Assembly (NCBI RefSeq): GCF_001655615.1
Contig: NZ_CP011567.1
Coordinates: forward strand, 3,357,001-3,421,000
Length of the DNA stretch: 64,000 bases
Origin: Pseudomonas sp. GR 6-02
GTDB lineage: Bacteria > Pseudomonadota > Gammaproteobacteria > Pseudomonadales > Pseudomonadaceae
Direction: 5' to 3'
Made by a program: the position numbers and the translations under genes. Each line of letters starts with the position of its first letter. Within the stretch, counting starts at the first letter, position 1. The notes beneath the pieces are model-generated. The model saw only the letters and a list, made by a program, of their open reading frames with translations. It searched no databases and was not told where the DNA came from. Of the stretch, positions 1 through 7,218 are shown in pieces.

Positions 1-76
1 CCCAGACTCCGGAATCGCGATCCACCAGCACCTCATCGCAATCGATCAGCAACGCTCGATAATCAGTCAGCCCCAT
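1..76 (-). CDS. HAD-family hydrolase, N-terminus only (runs off window start)
   Basis: The first 25 codons of a minus-strand gene are present, starting at the ATG at 76-74. The peptide begins MGLTDYRALLIDCDEVLVDR, and the DCDEVLVD stretch fits haloacid dehalogenase motif I (hhhhDxDxxhxD), which carries the nucleophilic Asp of these phosphatases and dehalogenases. The substrate cannot be told because the rest lies outside the window. It lies about 100 bases downstream of an aminotransferase on the same strand, with a long hairpin between them, so it may be transcribed on its own or as the tail of that unit. Confidence 0.7.
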   Translation of the reverse strand, partial: MGLTDYRALLIDCDEVLVDRDSGVW

Positions 77-126
77 GGTGTGTAAAGCCTCCGATGATGC
101 ATTCCATCAATCCATGCTCCATAAAT

Positions 127-162
127 GCTCACGGGCGATGCCGTGTGGCAGCGCCCGTGAGC
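127..162 (-). terminator. Hairpin downstream of the aminotransferase, possible terminator
   Basis: A perfect 11-bp inverted repeat (GCTCACGGGCG / CGCCCGTGAGC) with a 14-base loop lies 11 bases past the stop codon of the minus-strand aminotransferase. On the minus strand it is followed only by a weak T-rich stretch (ATTTAT), so termination may be partial and the HAD gene beyond it may still be read. Confidence 0.5.
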
Positions 163-172
163 TGGCGTGAGC

Positions 173-1465
173 TCAGTTCAAGACTCGTGCCAGTGCCGCG
201 TCGAGAATCTGCAACGCTTCATCGATCTGTGCTTCGCTGGTCACCAGTGGCGCGAGGAAACGCAACACGTTGCGTTGCACGCCGCACTTGATTACCAACA
301 GGCCACCGGCCCGGGCTTCATCGATCAGTCGTTGGTTGAGGTCGGCATCTGCGGTCCGTGCCTCGTCATCCTTGATCAGCTCGATCGCCAGCATGAAGCC
401 GCTGCCGCGCACGTCGCCGATCCGCGGGTAACGGGCCTGCAAGCGCAACAGTCCCTGACGCAGACGCTCGCCCAACGCTTCGCCACGGGCCAGCAACTGC
501 TCTTGCTCGTAGGCTTCGATCACCGCCAGCGCCGCCGCGCACGACAGCGCGTTGCCGCCGTAAGTACCGCCGAGGCCGCCTGGCAATGGCGCGTCCATGA
601 TCTCGGCTTTGCCGACCACACCGGACAGCGGCAAACCGCCGGCCAGGCTCTTGGCCACGGTGACCAGATCCGGCTGAATCCCGGCGTGCTGGAAACCGAA
701 CCATTTGCCGGTACGCCCGAAACCGGTCTGGATCTCATCGAGGATCAGCACGATGCCGTGCTTTTCAGTCAGCGCGCGCAGGGCCTGTAGAAACTCCGCC
801 GGTGCCGCAAGGAAACCGCCATCGCCCTGCACCGGTTCGATGATGATCGCCGCGACCCGCTCAGGCGCCACTTGGGTCGCCAACAACTCGTCCAGTGCCT
901 TGAGCGCCATGTCGCTGGTGACGCCGCGATAGGCATTCGGATACGGAGTGTGGAAAACCTCCGGCGCGAACGGCCCGAAGTTCTGTTTATACGGCTGGCT
1001 CATGCCGGTCAGCGTGGTGCCGAGCAAGGTCCGGCCATGGAACCCGCCACGAAAGGCGATCACCGCCGAGCGGTTGGTGTGGGCGCGGGCGATCTTCACC
1101 GCGTTTTCCACCGCTTCGGCGCCGGAGGTGAAGAACGCTGCTTTATAAGCGTCCTGGCCGCCGATCATTTCGCACAGGCGCTGGGCCAGGTCGAGATAGG
1201 GCTTGTAAGCCACCACCTGGAAGCAGGCGTGGGAGACTTTCTGCAACTGCGCCTGCACCGCCGCGACCACCTTCGGGTGATTGTGACCGATGTTAAGCAC
1301 ACCGATACCGCCGACAAAGTCCAGGTAGCGCTTGCCGTCCACGTCCCACAATTCTGAACCCAGGGCCCGATCGATCACCAACGGATGCGCGGTAACCAGG
1401 CCACGTGGCACGAATTGATCGCGCTGACGGAGCAAATGAGGGGTTTCGTCGACTTTGCTATTCAT
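173..1465 (-). CDS. GabT-like class III PLP aminotransferase
   Basis: A class III (omega) PLP-dependent aminotransferase of 430 residues, the usual size for 4-aminobutyrate or other omega-amino acid transaminases. It moves an amino group from an omega-amine to a keto acid in the cytoplasm. Visible marks are GGIGVLNIGHNHPKV near the N-terminus, the cofactor-contact segment FFTSGAEAVENAVKIAR, the LILDEIQTGFGRTG segment whose Asp binds the PLP ring nitrogen, and TVAKSLAGGLP, whose Lys forms the Schiff base. The ATG at 1465 (MNSKVDE) is preferred over the one four codons upstream because it gives the usual family start. It is divergent from the GhrA-like gene. GABA, 5-aminovalerate, beta-alanine or a polyamine product are all possible substrates, so no symbol is given. 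Confidence 0.85.
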   Translation of the reverse strand: MNSKVDETPHLLRQRDQFVPRGLVTAHPLVIDRALGSELWDVDGKRYLDFVGGIGVLNIGHNHPKVVAAVQAQLQKVSHACFQVVAYKPYLDLAQRLCEMIGGQDAYKAAFFTSGAEAVENAVKIARAHTNRSAVIAFRGGFHGRTLLGTTLTGMSQPYKQNFGPFAPEVFHTPYPNAYRGVTSDMALKALDELLATQVAPERVAAIIIEPVQGDGGFLAAPAEFLQALRALTEKHGIVLILDEIQTGFGRTGKWFGFQHAGIQPDLVTVAKSLAGGLPLSGVVGKAEIMDAPLPGGLGGTYGGNALSCAAALAVIEAYEQEQLLARGEALGERLRQGLLRLQARYPRIGDVRGSGFMLAIELIKDDEARTADADLNQRLIDEARAGGLLVIKCGVQRNVLRFLAPLVTSEAQIDEALQILDAALARVLN

Positions 1466-1737
1466 GGCATTTCCCATCGTGAGTCCGGCAACCGGGAAGT
1501 GGTTGCGATGGTGTTCAGGTTAAGGCTTGCGCGAAACGAACTACGCCGAACTTGCCCCCTGAGAAATTCGGATCGACTGTTTTCACCCCGCCAAACGGCA
1601 GATTCCTTCAGCCCGCCGAATCTGCCGATGCCGGGTCGATACAAGATCACACAACCCGTTAAAGCCGCTGCTTTCGACAGATCCTGCGCTGGTATTGCGC
1701 GATGATGGGCAGCCCCTTCACCTTTCAGGAAATGCCC

Positions 1738-2664
1738 ATGGCCCTGCTGTATAAAGCTGACCCTGTGCGCGGCAAACAGTGGCAAGCGCTGTTTGCCGAA
1801 CACGCCCCGGATATCGAATGGCGCGCCTGGCCGGACATCGGCGACCCGAAGGACATTCAATACCTGGCCGCGTGGCAGGCACCTGACGATCTCGACGTTG
1901 TGCTGCCGAATCTGCAAGTGCTGTTTGCCTTGTCCGCCGGCGTCGATCAACTCGACCTCGGTCGCTTGCCGGCGAGCTTGCCGGTGGTTCGTCTGCTGGA
2001 TCCGGGCATCACCCGTGGCATGTGCGAATACGCGACTTTTGCCGTACTCAGCCTGCACCGCGACATGCTGCGCTACCGCCAGCAACAAATGGCCCGCTGC
2101 TGGCAGGCGCACTTGCTGCAACCGGCGGCCAAACGTCGGGTCGGGGTCATGGGGCTCGGTGCCCAGGCGCAGCAGATTCTGGCGACCTTGCAACCGCTGG
2201 GCTTTGCCTTGTCTGGCTGGGCGCGCAGTGCCCATCACATTCCGGGGGTCGATTGCTATGCCGGCAACGCGCAACTGTCGGCGTTCCTCAGCCAGTGCGA
2301 CATTCTGTTGTGTGTGTTGCCGCTGACCGAACAGACCCAGGGCATTCTTGATCGCAACCTGTTTGAGCAACTGCCCAAGGGCGCGGCGCTGATCAACATG
2401 GGCCGTGGTGGGCATTTGATCGAAGAGGATCTGCTGGAAGCGCTGGACAGCGGGCACTTGAGCGGCGCAGTCCTTGATGTGCTGCAACAGGAACCGGCAC
2501 CGGTAGATCATCCGTTCTGGCACCACCCGCAGATTCTGCTGACACCGCATATCGCCGCGATGACCCAGCCGGAAAGCGCGTTCGGGGTGTTGCTGGAGAA
2601 CATCCGCCGGCATCAACGGGGGGAGCCGATGCTCGGCGAGATCGATCGCGTGCAGGGTTATTGA
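1738..2664 (+). CDS. ghrA: Glyoxylate/hydroxypyruvate reductase A-like dehydrogenase
   Basis: A D-isomer-specific 2-hydroxyacid dehydrogenase of 308 residues that would reduce glyoxylate or hydroxypyruvate with NAD(P)H. The Rossmann motif is VGVMGLGAQAQQIL, and the catalytic Arg/Glu/His segments can be placed at INMGRGGHLIEEDL, DVLQQEPAP and LLTPHIAAMT. Length and the MALLYKADPVRG opening match GhrA (YcdW). The ATG at 1738 is chosen because AGGA at 1727-1730 sits 7 bases upstream; the ATG at 1732 is too close to it. It is divergent from the aminotransferase and apparently monocistronic. Confidence 0.85.
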   Translation: MALLYKADPVRGKQWQALFAEHAPDIEWRAWPDIGDPKDIQYLAAWQAPDDLDVVLPNLQVLFALSAGVDQLDLGRLPASLPVVRLLDPGITRGMCEYATFAVLSLHRDMLRYRQQQMARCWQAHLLQPAAKRRVGVMGLGAQAQQILATLQPLGFALSGWARSAHHIPGVDCYAGNAQLSAFLSQCDILLCVLPLTEQTQGILDRNLFEQLPKGAALINMGRGGHLIEEDLLEALDSGHLSGAVLDVLQQEPAPVDHPFWHHPQILLTPHIAAMTQPESAFGVLLENIRRHQRGEPMLGEIDRVQGY

Positions 2665-2716
2665 ACGCCGATGCAGTAACGGGCGCTCAGGGGCTAATGC
2701 CGGTCAGTTCAGCCGC

Positions 2717-2735
2717 AACGCACTCTTTGTGCGTT
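2717..2735 (+). terminator. Short hairpin after ghrA
   Basis: A perfect 7-bp stem (AACGCAC / GTGCGTT) with a 5-base loop lies 52 bases after the ghrA stop. No T-run follows, so it is either a weak terminator or chance. It directly precedes a REP doublet. Confidence 0.3.
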
Positions 2736-2739
2736 CGCC

Positions 2740-2884
2740 GTAGCAGCTGTCGAGCTTGCGAGGCTGCGTTCGGCTGCAGAGCAGTCGTAAAACCAGACAT
2801 TGCGGTGCATCAGGCAGACCGCGTTAGCCGGATTCACGACTGCTTCGCAGCCGAACGCAGCCTCGCAAGCTCGACAGCTGCTAC
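2740..2884. repeat. REP doublet, GTAGCAGCTG family
   Basis: Two inverted copies of a roughly 45-base palindromic unit. The left copy opens GTAGCAGCTGTCGAGCTTGC and the right copy closes with its reverse complement. Each unit contains a GGCTGCGTTCGGCTGC-type inner stem. This is the arrangement of Pseudomonas REP doublets (BIME-like), mobilised in trans by RAYT transposases; none is encoded here. The same family recurs between prtA and prtB. Confidence 0.85.
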
Positions 2885-2922
2885 AGATCGCATTACGGCT
2901 TAATTGTCCGGCATTAATAGGT

Positions 2923-3288
2923 TTAGTGGGTGCCCGGAATACTGTTATCGCAGGAAATGTATTGCCCGCCACGCCGGATCAGTTGTTCCTGCATGTGCTG
3001 GCAGCGTTCCAGTTCCTGCTGCATCGAACGGTCGATGCTGATATTGCCAGTCTTCTCTGGTTGTTTGCCGTCGCCCAGGCGCAACGTCACCCAGGGCTGT
3101 TCCGGCTGGAGCTGGAAGCGGCTTTTTTCTTCGACGGGCTTGGCGGTTTCGGTGGCTGCCGGTTTGGGCAGTTGATCGGAGGTGACCCCGTAACGGGTCA
3201 GAATCGAGCTCTGAGGCAGTTCTGCGGCGGCGGCTGCCGATAACAAGGCCAGCGCCAGACCGAAGGTGTACCTCTTGCTGTTACTCAC
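2923..3288 (-). CDS. Small exported protein, function unknown
   Basis: A 121-residue protein with a clear Sec signal peptide: VSNSKR, then a hydrophobic run (YTFGLALALLSAAAAA) and a likely cleavage just before ELPQ. The mature part is hydrophilic, has a Pro/Lys/Glu-rich linker and ends with a segment holding two Cys (ERCQHMQEQL and YISCDN) that could form a disulfide in the periplasm. The start is taken as the GTG at 3288 because AGGAG lies 10 bases upstream and the signal peptide begins there; an upstream ATG at 3336 would add 16 residues with no SD. I do not recognise the family. It is flanked by REP doublets on both sides. Confidence 0.65.
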   Translation of the reverse strand: MSNSKRYTFGLALALLSAAAAAELPQSSILTRYGVTSDQLPKPAATETAKPVEEKSRFQLQPEQPWVTLRLGDGKQPEKTGNISIDRSMQQELERCQHMQEQLIRRGGQYISCDNSIPGTH

Positions 3289-3450
3289 GTTGCAAAATCT
3301 CCTGTACTCAATGGCGGCATGCAGCACCGGCGTCATAAGGATAACGCGTGGATGGGCTGATGCTTTAGGGCCAGTTGCTGTTGAGGCAGGTATTGGAGTC
3401 CGGGAGTGGCCAGTGAGTCACGGGGACAGGCAGGATTACCGCGTTATCGT

Positions 3451-3521
3451 TCTTCGCGGGCAAGCCTCGCTCCTACAGGGGAAATGGATTCCAATGTAGG
3501 AGCGAAGCTTGCTTGCGAAGA
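3451..3521. repeat. REP doublet, CGGGCAAGCCTCGCTCC family
   Basis: Two inverted units: the left begins TCTTCGCGGGCAAGCCTCGC and the right is its near reverse complement, separated by a short AT-richer spacer. It lies just downstream of the last lipase gene, where no T-tailed terminator is visible, so it may mark the 3' end of the apr-lipase operon. The same family occurs between mexT and mexE. Confidence 0.85.
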
Positions 3522-3546
3522 GGCCCTTACCGGCGCCCCATTACCC

Positions 3547-5400
3547 TCAGGCGATCACAATGCCGCTGCTGGACAAACTGTCCAGCCCAACGCCTACCAG
3601 GGTCACCGAATCACTGCCAAACGTCAGCAACGTATCCTGCCCCACCGCCGTGGCATGGGCGCGGAAGTCGTCGTTTGGCGCAACGCCCTGAACCCCGAGG
3701 AACACCAGTTTGTCGTTGGCCTGGTAGCCCACCACCCGGTCCTGGCCAAACGCGCCGCTGAACAGGAAAGTATCAATCCCGCCGCCCGACTCGATCAGGT
3801 CATTACCCGCCCCGCCGACAAACACATCGTTGCCGGCGCTGCCGATCAAGTGGTCGTTGCCGTCCAGGCCAAACAACCAGTCGCCCGTTGCATGGGCCTT
3901 GAGGGTGTCGGTGCCGGTGGTGCCCTTCACGCTCGAGGCGTACTGGGTCAGGTTGCTGCCGACGGTGAGGCCATTGGCGGTGACGCTGTGGGTCACATCA
4001 TCCTTGAACAGGCCCCAGAGCAACCCCGGTTCCTTGGTGACAATGCTGCCGATGTCGCGGGTGATGCTGATGCCGCCATTGGCGTCGCGCACGTACAGGT
4101 TGCCGACACCGTCATTGGCGAAGACGAAATTCTTCACCGACTGCTGCAGGTCCAGCACGTTGCTGCCCTTGCCGCCCAACAGGATGTTGTAGCCACCACT
4201 GTCGCGGAAGGTGTCGTTACCGTCGCGGCCTTCGATGTAGTCGTTGCCCTTGCCGCCCTGGATCAGGTCATTGCCGTCGCTGCCGATGATGAAGGTGCTG
4301 CCTTTGTGGGTTTCGGCGTTGCGGTTCAAGTCCTGGACCCAGGTGTTGGCTCGCGCCGGGTCCGAGAGGTTGGCGACGATGATCGTCGAGTCTTTGCTGG
4401 TCAGGTCGTAGAACTTCGACTCCAGCACCCGGGTCATGCCGTCGCCGTAACCGGTGGGCAAGTGTGAAATCCAGGTGGCGATGTTGGTGATGGAATACGG
4501 CAACACATTCCACGCCGTCGAGGCGTAATGGTCGTTGAAGCTGACGATGTTATCGGTCGCTGAATCCTTGGGAGCGTCGTGCACGCCCACCGAAGCCAGG
4601 TTGAACGACGAGCCATCGAGCGCGCGGAACACCGGGTCGTTTTCATAACCGATGTTCAGCACTTTGTCGCTGCTGCTTTGGGTCGGTGAGGCGTAGGCGA
4701 TGTAGTTGGAATCCTGATAGAACCCGGACCATTTTTCGCTGCTCAAGTCCGCCAGGCTGTTGACCGCCAACCCGCCGAGGCTGTGGCCGCTGACCAGCAC
4801 GTCCTTGCCCGCAAGGCCATTGGCCTGGGCAAACGCCGCGACTTTGCCGAGCAAATTGCCGAAGGCTTCGCCCGCATAGTTTTTCGCGTAATCCTTGGGA
4901 CCCAACGCCGCCAGCAGATCGTTGATCACATCGCCGATGGAATCGCCGATCTGGATTTCCCGTGGGCCGCTGGTGCCGCGAAAAGCGATGCCGATTTCCG
5001 TGAGATGGCCCCGGGCGTCGTACTTGCCGAGGATCTCCACTTGCGCACTGGTGTAACCGGCCTTCTCGCCGAAGAAGGTTCCGCGAGCGTCGGTCTTGCC
5101 GTCATAGCCCAGTTGCGCGGCGGTGATCGGGGTCCAGCCGGCCTTTTGCACGGCGTCGAGCGCGGCCTTTTCCGAATCGGGGTTCCAGGGAATGCCGGGA
5201 ATGACGCCCTGGGAGTCGGTGCCGCCGATCAGCGCGGTCACGAGGGTGGCCGGCAAGCCCAGGCCGAAACCGTTTTGCTGGTAACCGGTGGCGAAACCGT
5301 TGTCGAGGTTGTGATAGGAATACAGCATGATCGCCATGGCGTCGCTGAACAACGCCTTGGAGTCTGCTGCGCCGAAGTTCTTGTAGTCATACACACCCAT
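3547..5400 (-). CDS. pueA: Family I.3 lipase/polyurethanase, PueA type
   Basis: An extracellular lipase of 617 residues, the length known for PueA. The catalytic domain holds the nucleophile motif VSGHSLGGL with Ser about residue 207, where family I.3 lipases have it. Two blocks of RTX nonapeptides (GSDGNDLIQGGKGNDYIEG near 373-395; GLDGNDHLIGSAGNDVFVGG near 510-530) would bind calcium. There is no N-terminal signal peptide; the C-terminus (GVGLDSLSSSGIVIA) is the uncleaved type I secretion signal, so export is expected through AprDEF encoded upstream. It is the last gene of the operon. Compared with the adjacent PueB-type lipase it carries about 50 extra residues around positions 31-90. Polyester or polyurethane activity is inferred from the family. 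Confidence 0.9.
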   Translation of the reverse strand: MGVYDYKNFGAADSKALFSDAMAIMLYSYHNLDNGFATGYQQNGFGLGLPATLVTALIGGTDSQGVIPGIPWNPDSEKAALDAVQKAGWTPITAAQLGYDGKTDARGTFFGEKAGYTSAQVEILGKYDARGHLTEIGIAFRGTSGPREIQIGDSIGDVINDLLAALGPKDYAKNYAGEAFGNLLGKVAAFAQANGLAGKDVLVSGHSLGGLAVNSLADLSSEKWSGFYQDSNYIAYASPTQSSSDKVLNIGYENDPVFRALDGSSFNLASVGVHDAPKDSATDNIVSFNDHYASTAWNVLPYSITNIATWISHLPTGYGDGMTRVLESKFYDLTSKDSTIIVANLSDPARANTWVQDLNRNAETHKGSTFIIGSDGNDLIQGGKGNDYIEGRDGNDTFRDSGGYNILLGGKGSNVLDLQQSVKNFVFANDGVGNLYVRDANGGISITRDIGSIVTKEPGLLWGLFKDDVTHSVTANGLTVGSNLTQYASSVKGTTGTDTLKAHATGDWLFGLDGNDHLIGSAGNDVFVGGAGNDLIESGGGIDTFLFSGAFGQDRVVGYQANDKLVFLGVQGVAPNDDFRAHATAVGQDTLLTFGSDSVTLVGVGLDSLSSSGIVIA

Positions 5401-5452
5401 TGCTATTGCCTCTCTCTTTGTTGGAATTGTCAGAGATAGCTCACAGCCAGGA

Positions 5453-5470
5453 CGCCTCGATCACGAGGCG
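5453..5470 (-). other. Hairpin in the pueB-pueA gap
   Basis: A perfect 7-bp stem (CGCCTCG / CGAGGCG) with a 4-base loop lies between the two lipase genes, 27 bases after the pueB stop. No T-run follows, so it is more likely an mRNA processing or stability element than a terminator. This is inference. Confidence 0.4.
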
Positions 5471-5497
5471 CCCCGGAGCCTCTAGTGCATGCCGCCT

Positions 5498-7195
5498 TTA
5501 CGCAAACGTAATTCCCGAAGCCGACAGGTTATCCAGTCCCACCCCCACCAGCGTCACGGCGTAATCGCCAATCTTCAGCACCGTGTCGTTGCCGGCCTGT
5601 GAAGCGTGCTGGGTGTAGTCATAGCCCTGCCCCGCGCCCTGGACGCCGATGAACACCAGTTTGTCGCTGCCCTGGTAGCCATTGATCGCGTCGAAACCGA
5701 AGGCGCCGCTGAACAAAAAGGTGTTGCCGCCGCCCGAGGCATGCATCACGTCATTGCCCGTGCCGCCGACGAAGGTCACATGGCTTTTATCGCTGCGCAG
5801 CAGGTCGTCGCCGGCATTGCCGAACAGCCAGTCACCGTCGACGCTGGCCACCAGCGTGTTGCTGAAGGCATCGCCGTTGAGCGAATGGTTGTAGTGGGTC
5901 AGTTCCGTGCCATTGAGCAAGCCATTGGCGGTGACGTTGTAGGTCACCTCCTTGCTGCCCCACCACGAGCCCGATTCCTTGCTCACCAGCGCGCCGATGT
6001 CGCGGGTCATGCTGATGCCGCCGTAGGCGTCGCGCACATACAGGGTGCCGTCGCCGTCATGGGCAAAGCTGAAGTTCTGCAACGGCTTCTGCAGCTCGAA
6101 GGTGTTGCTGCCCTTGCCGCCCAGCAGCAGGTTGTAGCCGCCGTCATCGCGGAACCGGTCGTTACCGTCTCGACCTTCGATGAAGTCATTGCCGGCGCCG
6201 CCCTTGAGCCAGTCATTACTGTCGGTGCCGATGATGAACGTGCTGCCGGTGTGGGGCTCGCCGCTGCGGCCCAGGTCTTCGACCCAGGTGGTGCCTCGGG
6301 ACGACTCCGACAGGTTGGACACGATCAGCGTCGAGTCCTTGTCGGTGAGGTCGTAGAAGCGCGAGTCGATCACCCGGTTCAAACCGTCGGCATAGCCCAA
6401 CGAGCCGTGGGCCGACCAGTTCAGCGGGTTGAGGATGCTGAACGGCACCAGGTTCTGCGCGGTGGACGCGTACTGGTCATTGAAGTTGACGATGTTGTTG
6501 GTCGCCGAATCCTGATGACCGTCGTGCTTGCCCAGCGAGCCACTGCTGAAAGTGGTGCCGTCGAGCACGCGAAACACCGGGTCGTTCTCGTAACCGATGT
6601 TCAGCACGTTGTTGCCGGTGGCGCTTTGGGTCGGCGAGGCAAAGGCGATGTAGTTGGCGTCCTTGAAGAAACCACCCCAGTTATTGCCGCTCAACTCCGC
6701 CAGGCTGTTGACCCCCAGCCCACCGAGACTGTGCCCGCTGACCAGCACGTCCGTTGCGCTCAGGCCGTGGGCGATGGCAAACGCGGCGACGCTTTTGAGC
6801 AAGGTATCGAAGGCGTTTTTCGCGTAGTTGCTCGCGTAATCCGCCGGTCCGACCGCGGCCAGCAGGTTGTTTTTCATGTCACCGAAGGTGTCGCTGTAAC
6901 CCAGGCCGCCAGTGCCACGGAACGCAATGCCGAGGCCGATCAGCTGCCCTGCCCCGTCGTATTTACCGAGGATTTCGGCTTCGGCGCTGGTGAAACCGTC
7001 CTTCTCGCCATAGAAGGTGCCTTGAGGCCCCACCTTGCCCTGATAGCCCAGGGCTGCCGCGCCAATCGGCGCCCAAGCGGTCGCTGGCAGTGGCTGGCCG
7101 GTGGGCGTGTACGCGTAGAGCGTCAGCGCGATCGCGTCGGAGTACAACGCCTTGCCGGCCGCACTGCCGGCATTTTTGTAATCAAACAGTCCCAT
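5498..7195 (-). CDS. pueB: Family I.3 lipase, PueB type
   Basis: A second type I-secreted lipase, 565 residues, close to the length of PueB. It has VSGHSLGGL with the nucleophile Ser near residue 156, the FRGTGG segment, RTX repeats ([19 protein letters not shown], with a degenerate second block near the C-terminus), and a C-terminal secretion tail (GVGLDNLSASGITFA). It is paralogous to PueA over its whole length but lacks that protein's roughly 50-residue N-terminal insertion. AAAGGAAG stands 8 bases before the ATG, and only 23 bases separate it from the prtA stop, so it is read in the same operon. Substrate range (triglycerides, polyesters) is from family knowledge. Confidence 0.88.
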   Translation of the reverse strand: MGLFDYKNAGSAAGKALYSDAIALTLYAYTPTGQPLPATAWAPIGAAALGYQGKVGPQGTFYGEKDGFTSAEAEILGKYDGAGQLIGLGIAFRGTGGLGYSDTFGDMKNNLLAAVGPADYASNYAKNAFDTLLKSVAAFAIAHGLSATDVLVSGHSLGGLGVNSLAELSGNNWGGFFKDANYIAFASPTQSATGNNVLNIGYENDPVFRVLDGTTFSSGSLGKHDGHQDSATNNIVNFNDQYASTAQNLVPFSILNPLNWSAHGSLGYADGLNRVIDSRFYDLTDKDSTLIVSNLSESSRGTTWVEDLGRSGEPHTGSTFIIGTDSNDWLKGGAGNDFIEGRDGNDRFRDDGGYNLLLGGKGSNTFELQKPLQNFSFAHDGDGTLYVRDAYGGISMTRDIGALVSKESGSWWGSKEVTYNVTANGLLNGTELTHYNHSLNGDAFSNTLVASVDGDWLFGNAGDDLLRSDKSHVTFVGGTGNDVMHASGGGNTFLFSGAFGFDAINGYQGSDKLVFIGVQGAGQGYDYTQHASQAGNDTVLKIGDYAVTLVGVGLDNLSASGITFA

Positions 7196-7218
7196 GTTGT
7201 GGCTTCCTTTGCGTCAAA

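Noticed and set aside
1462..2616. 384-codon minus-strand frame across the ghrA region
   Set aside because: Antisense shadow of ghrA and its leader, without SD or known domain.
2661..2972. Small ORFs on both strands across the region after ghrA
   Set aside because: They are translations of the REP doublet; the repeated RSSCRACEAAFGC-like peptide in both strands comes from its inverted symmetry.
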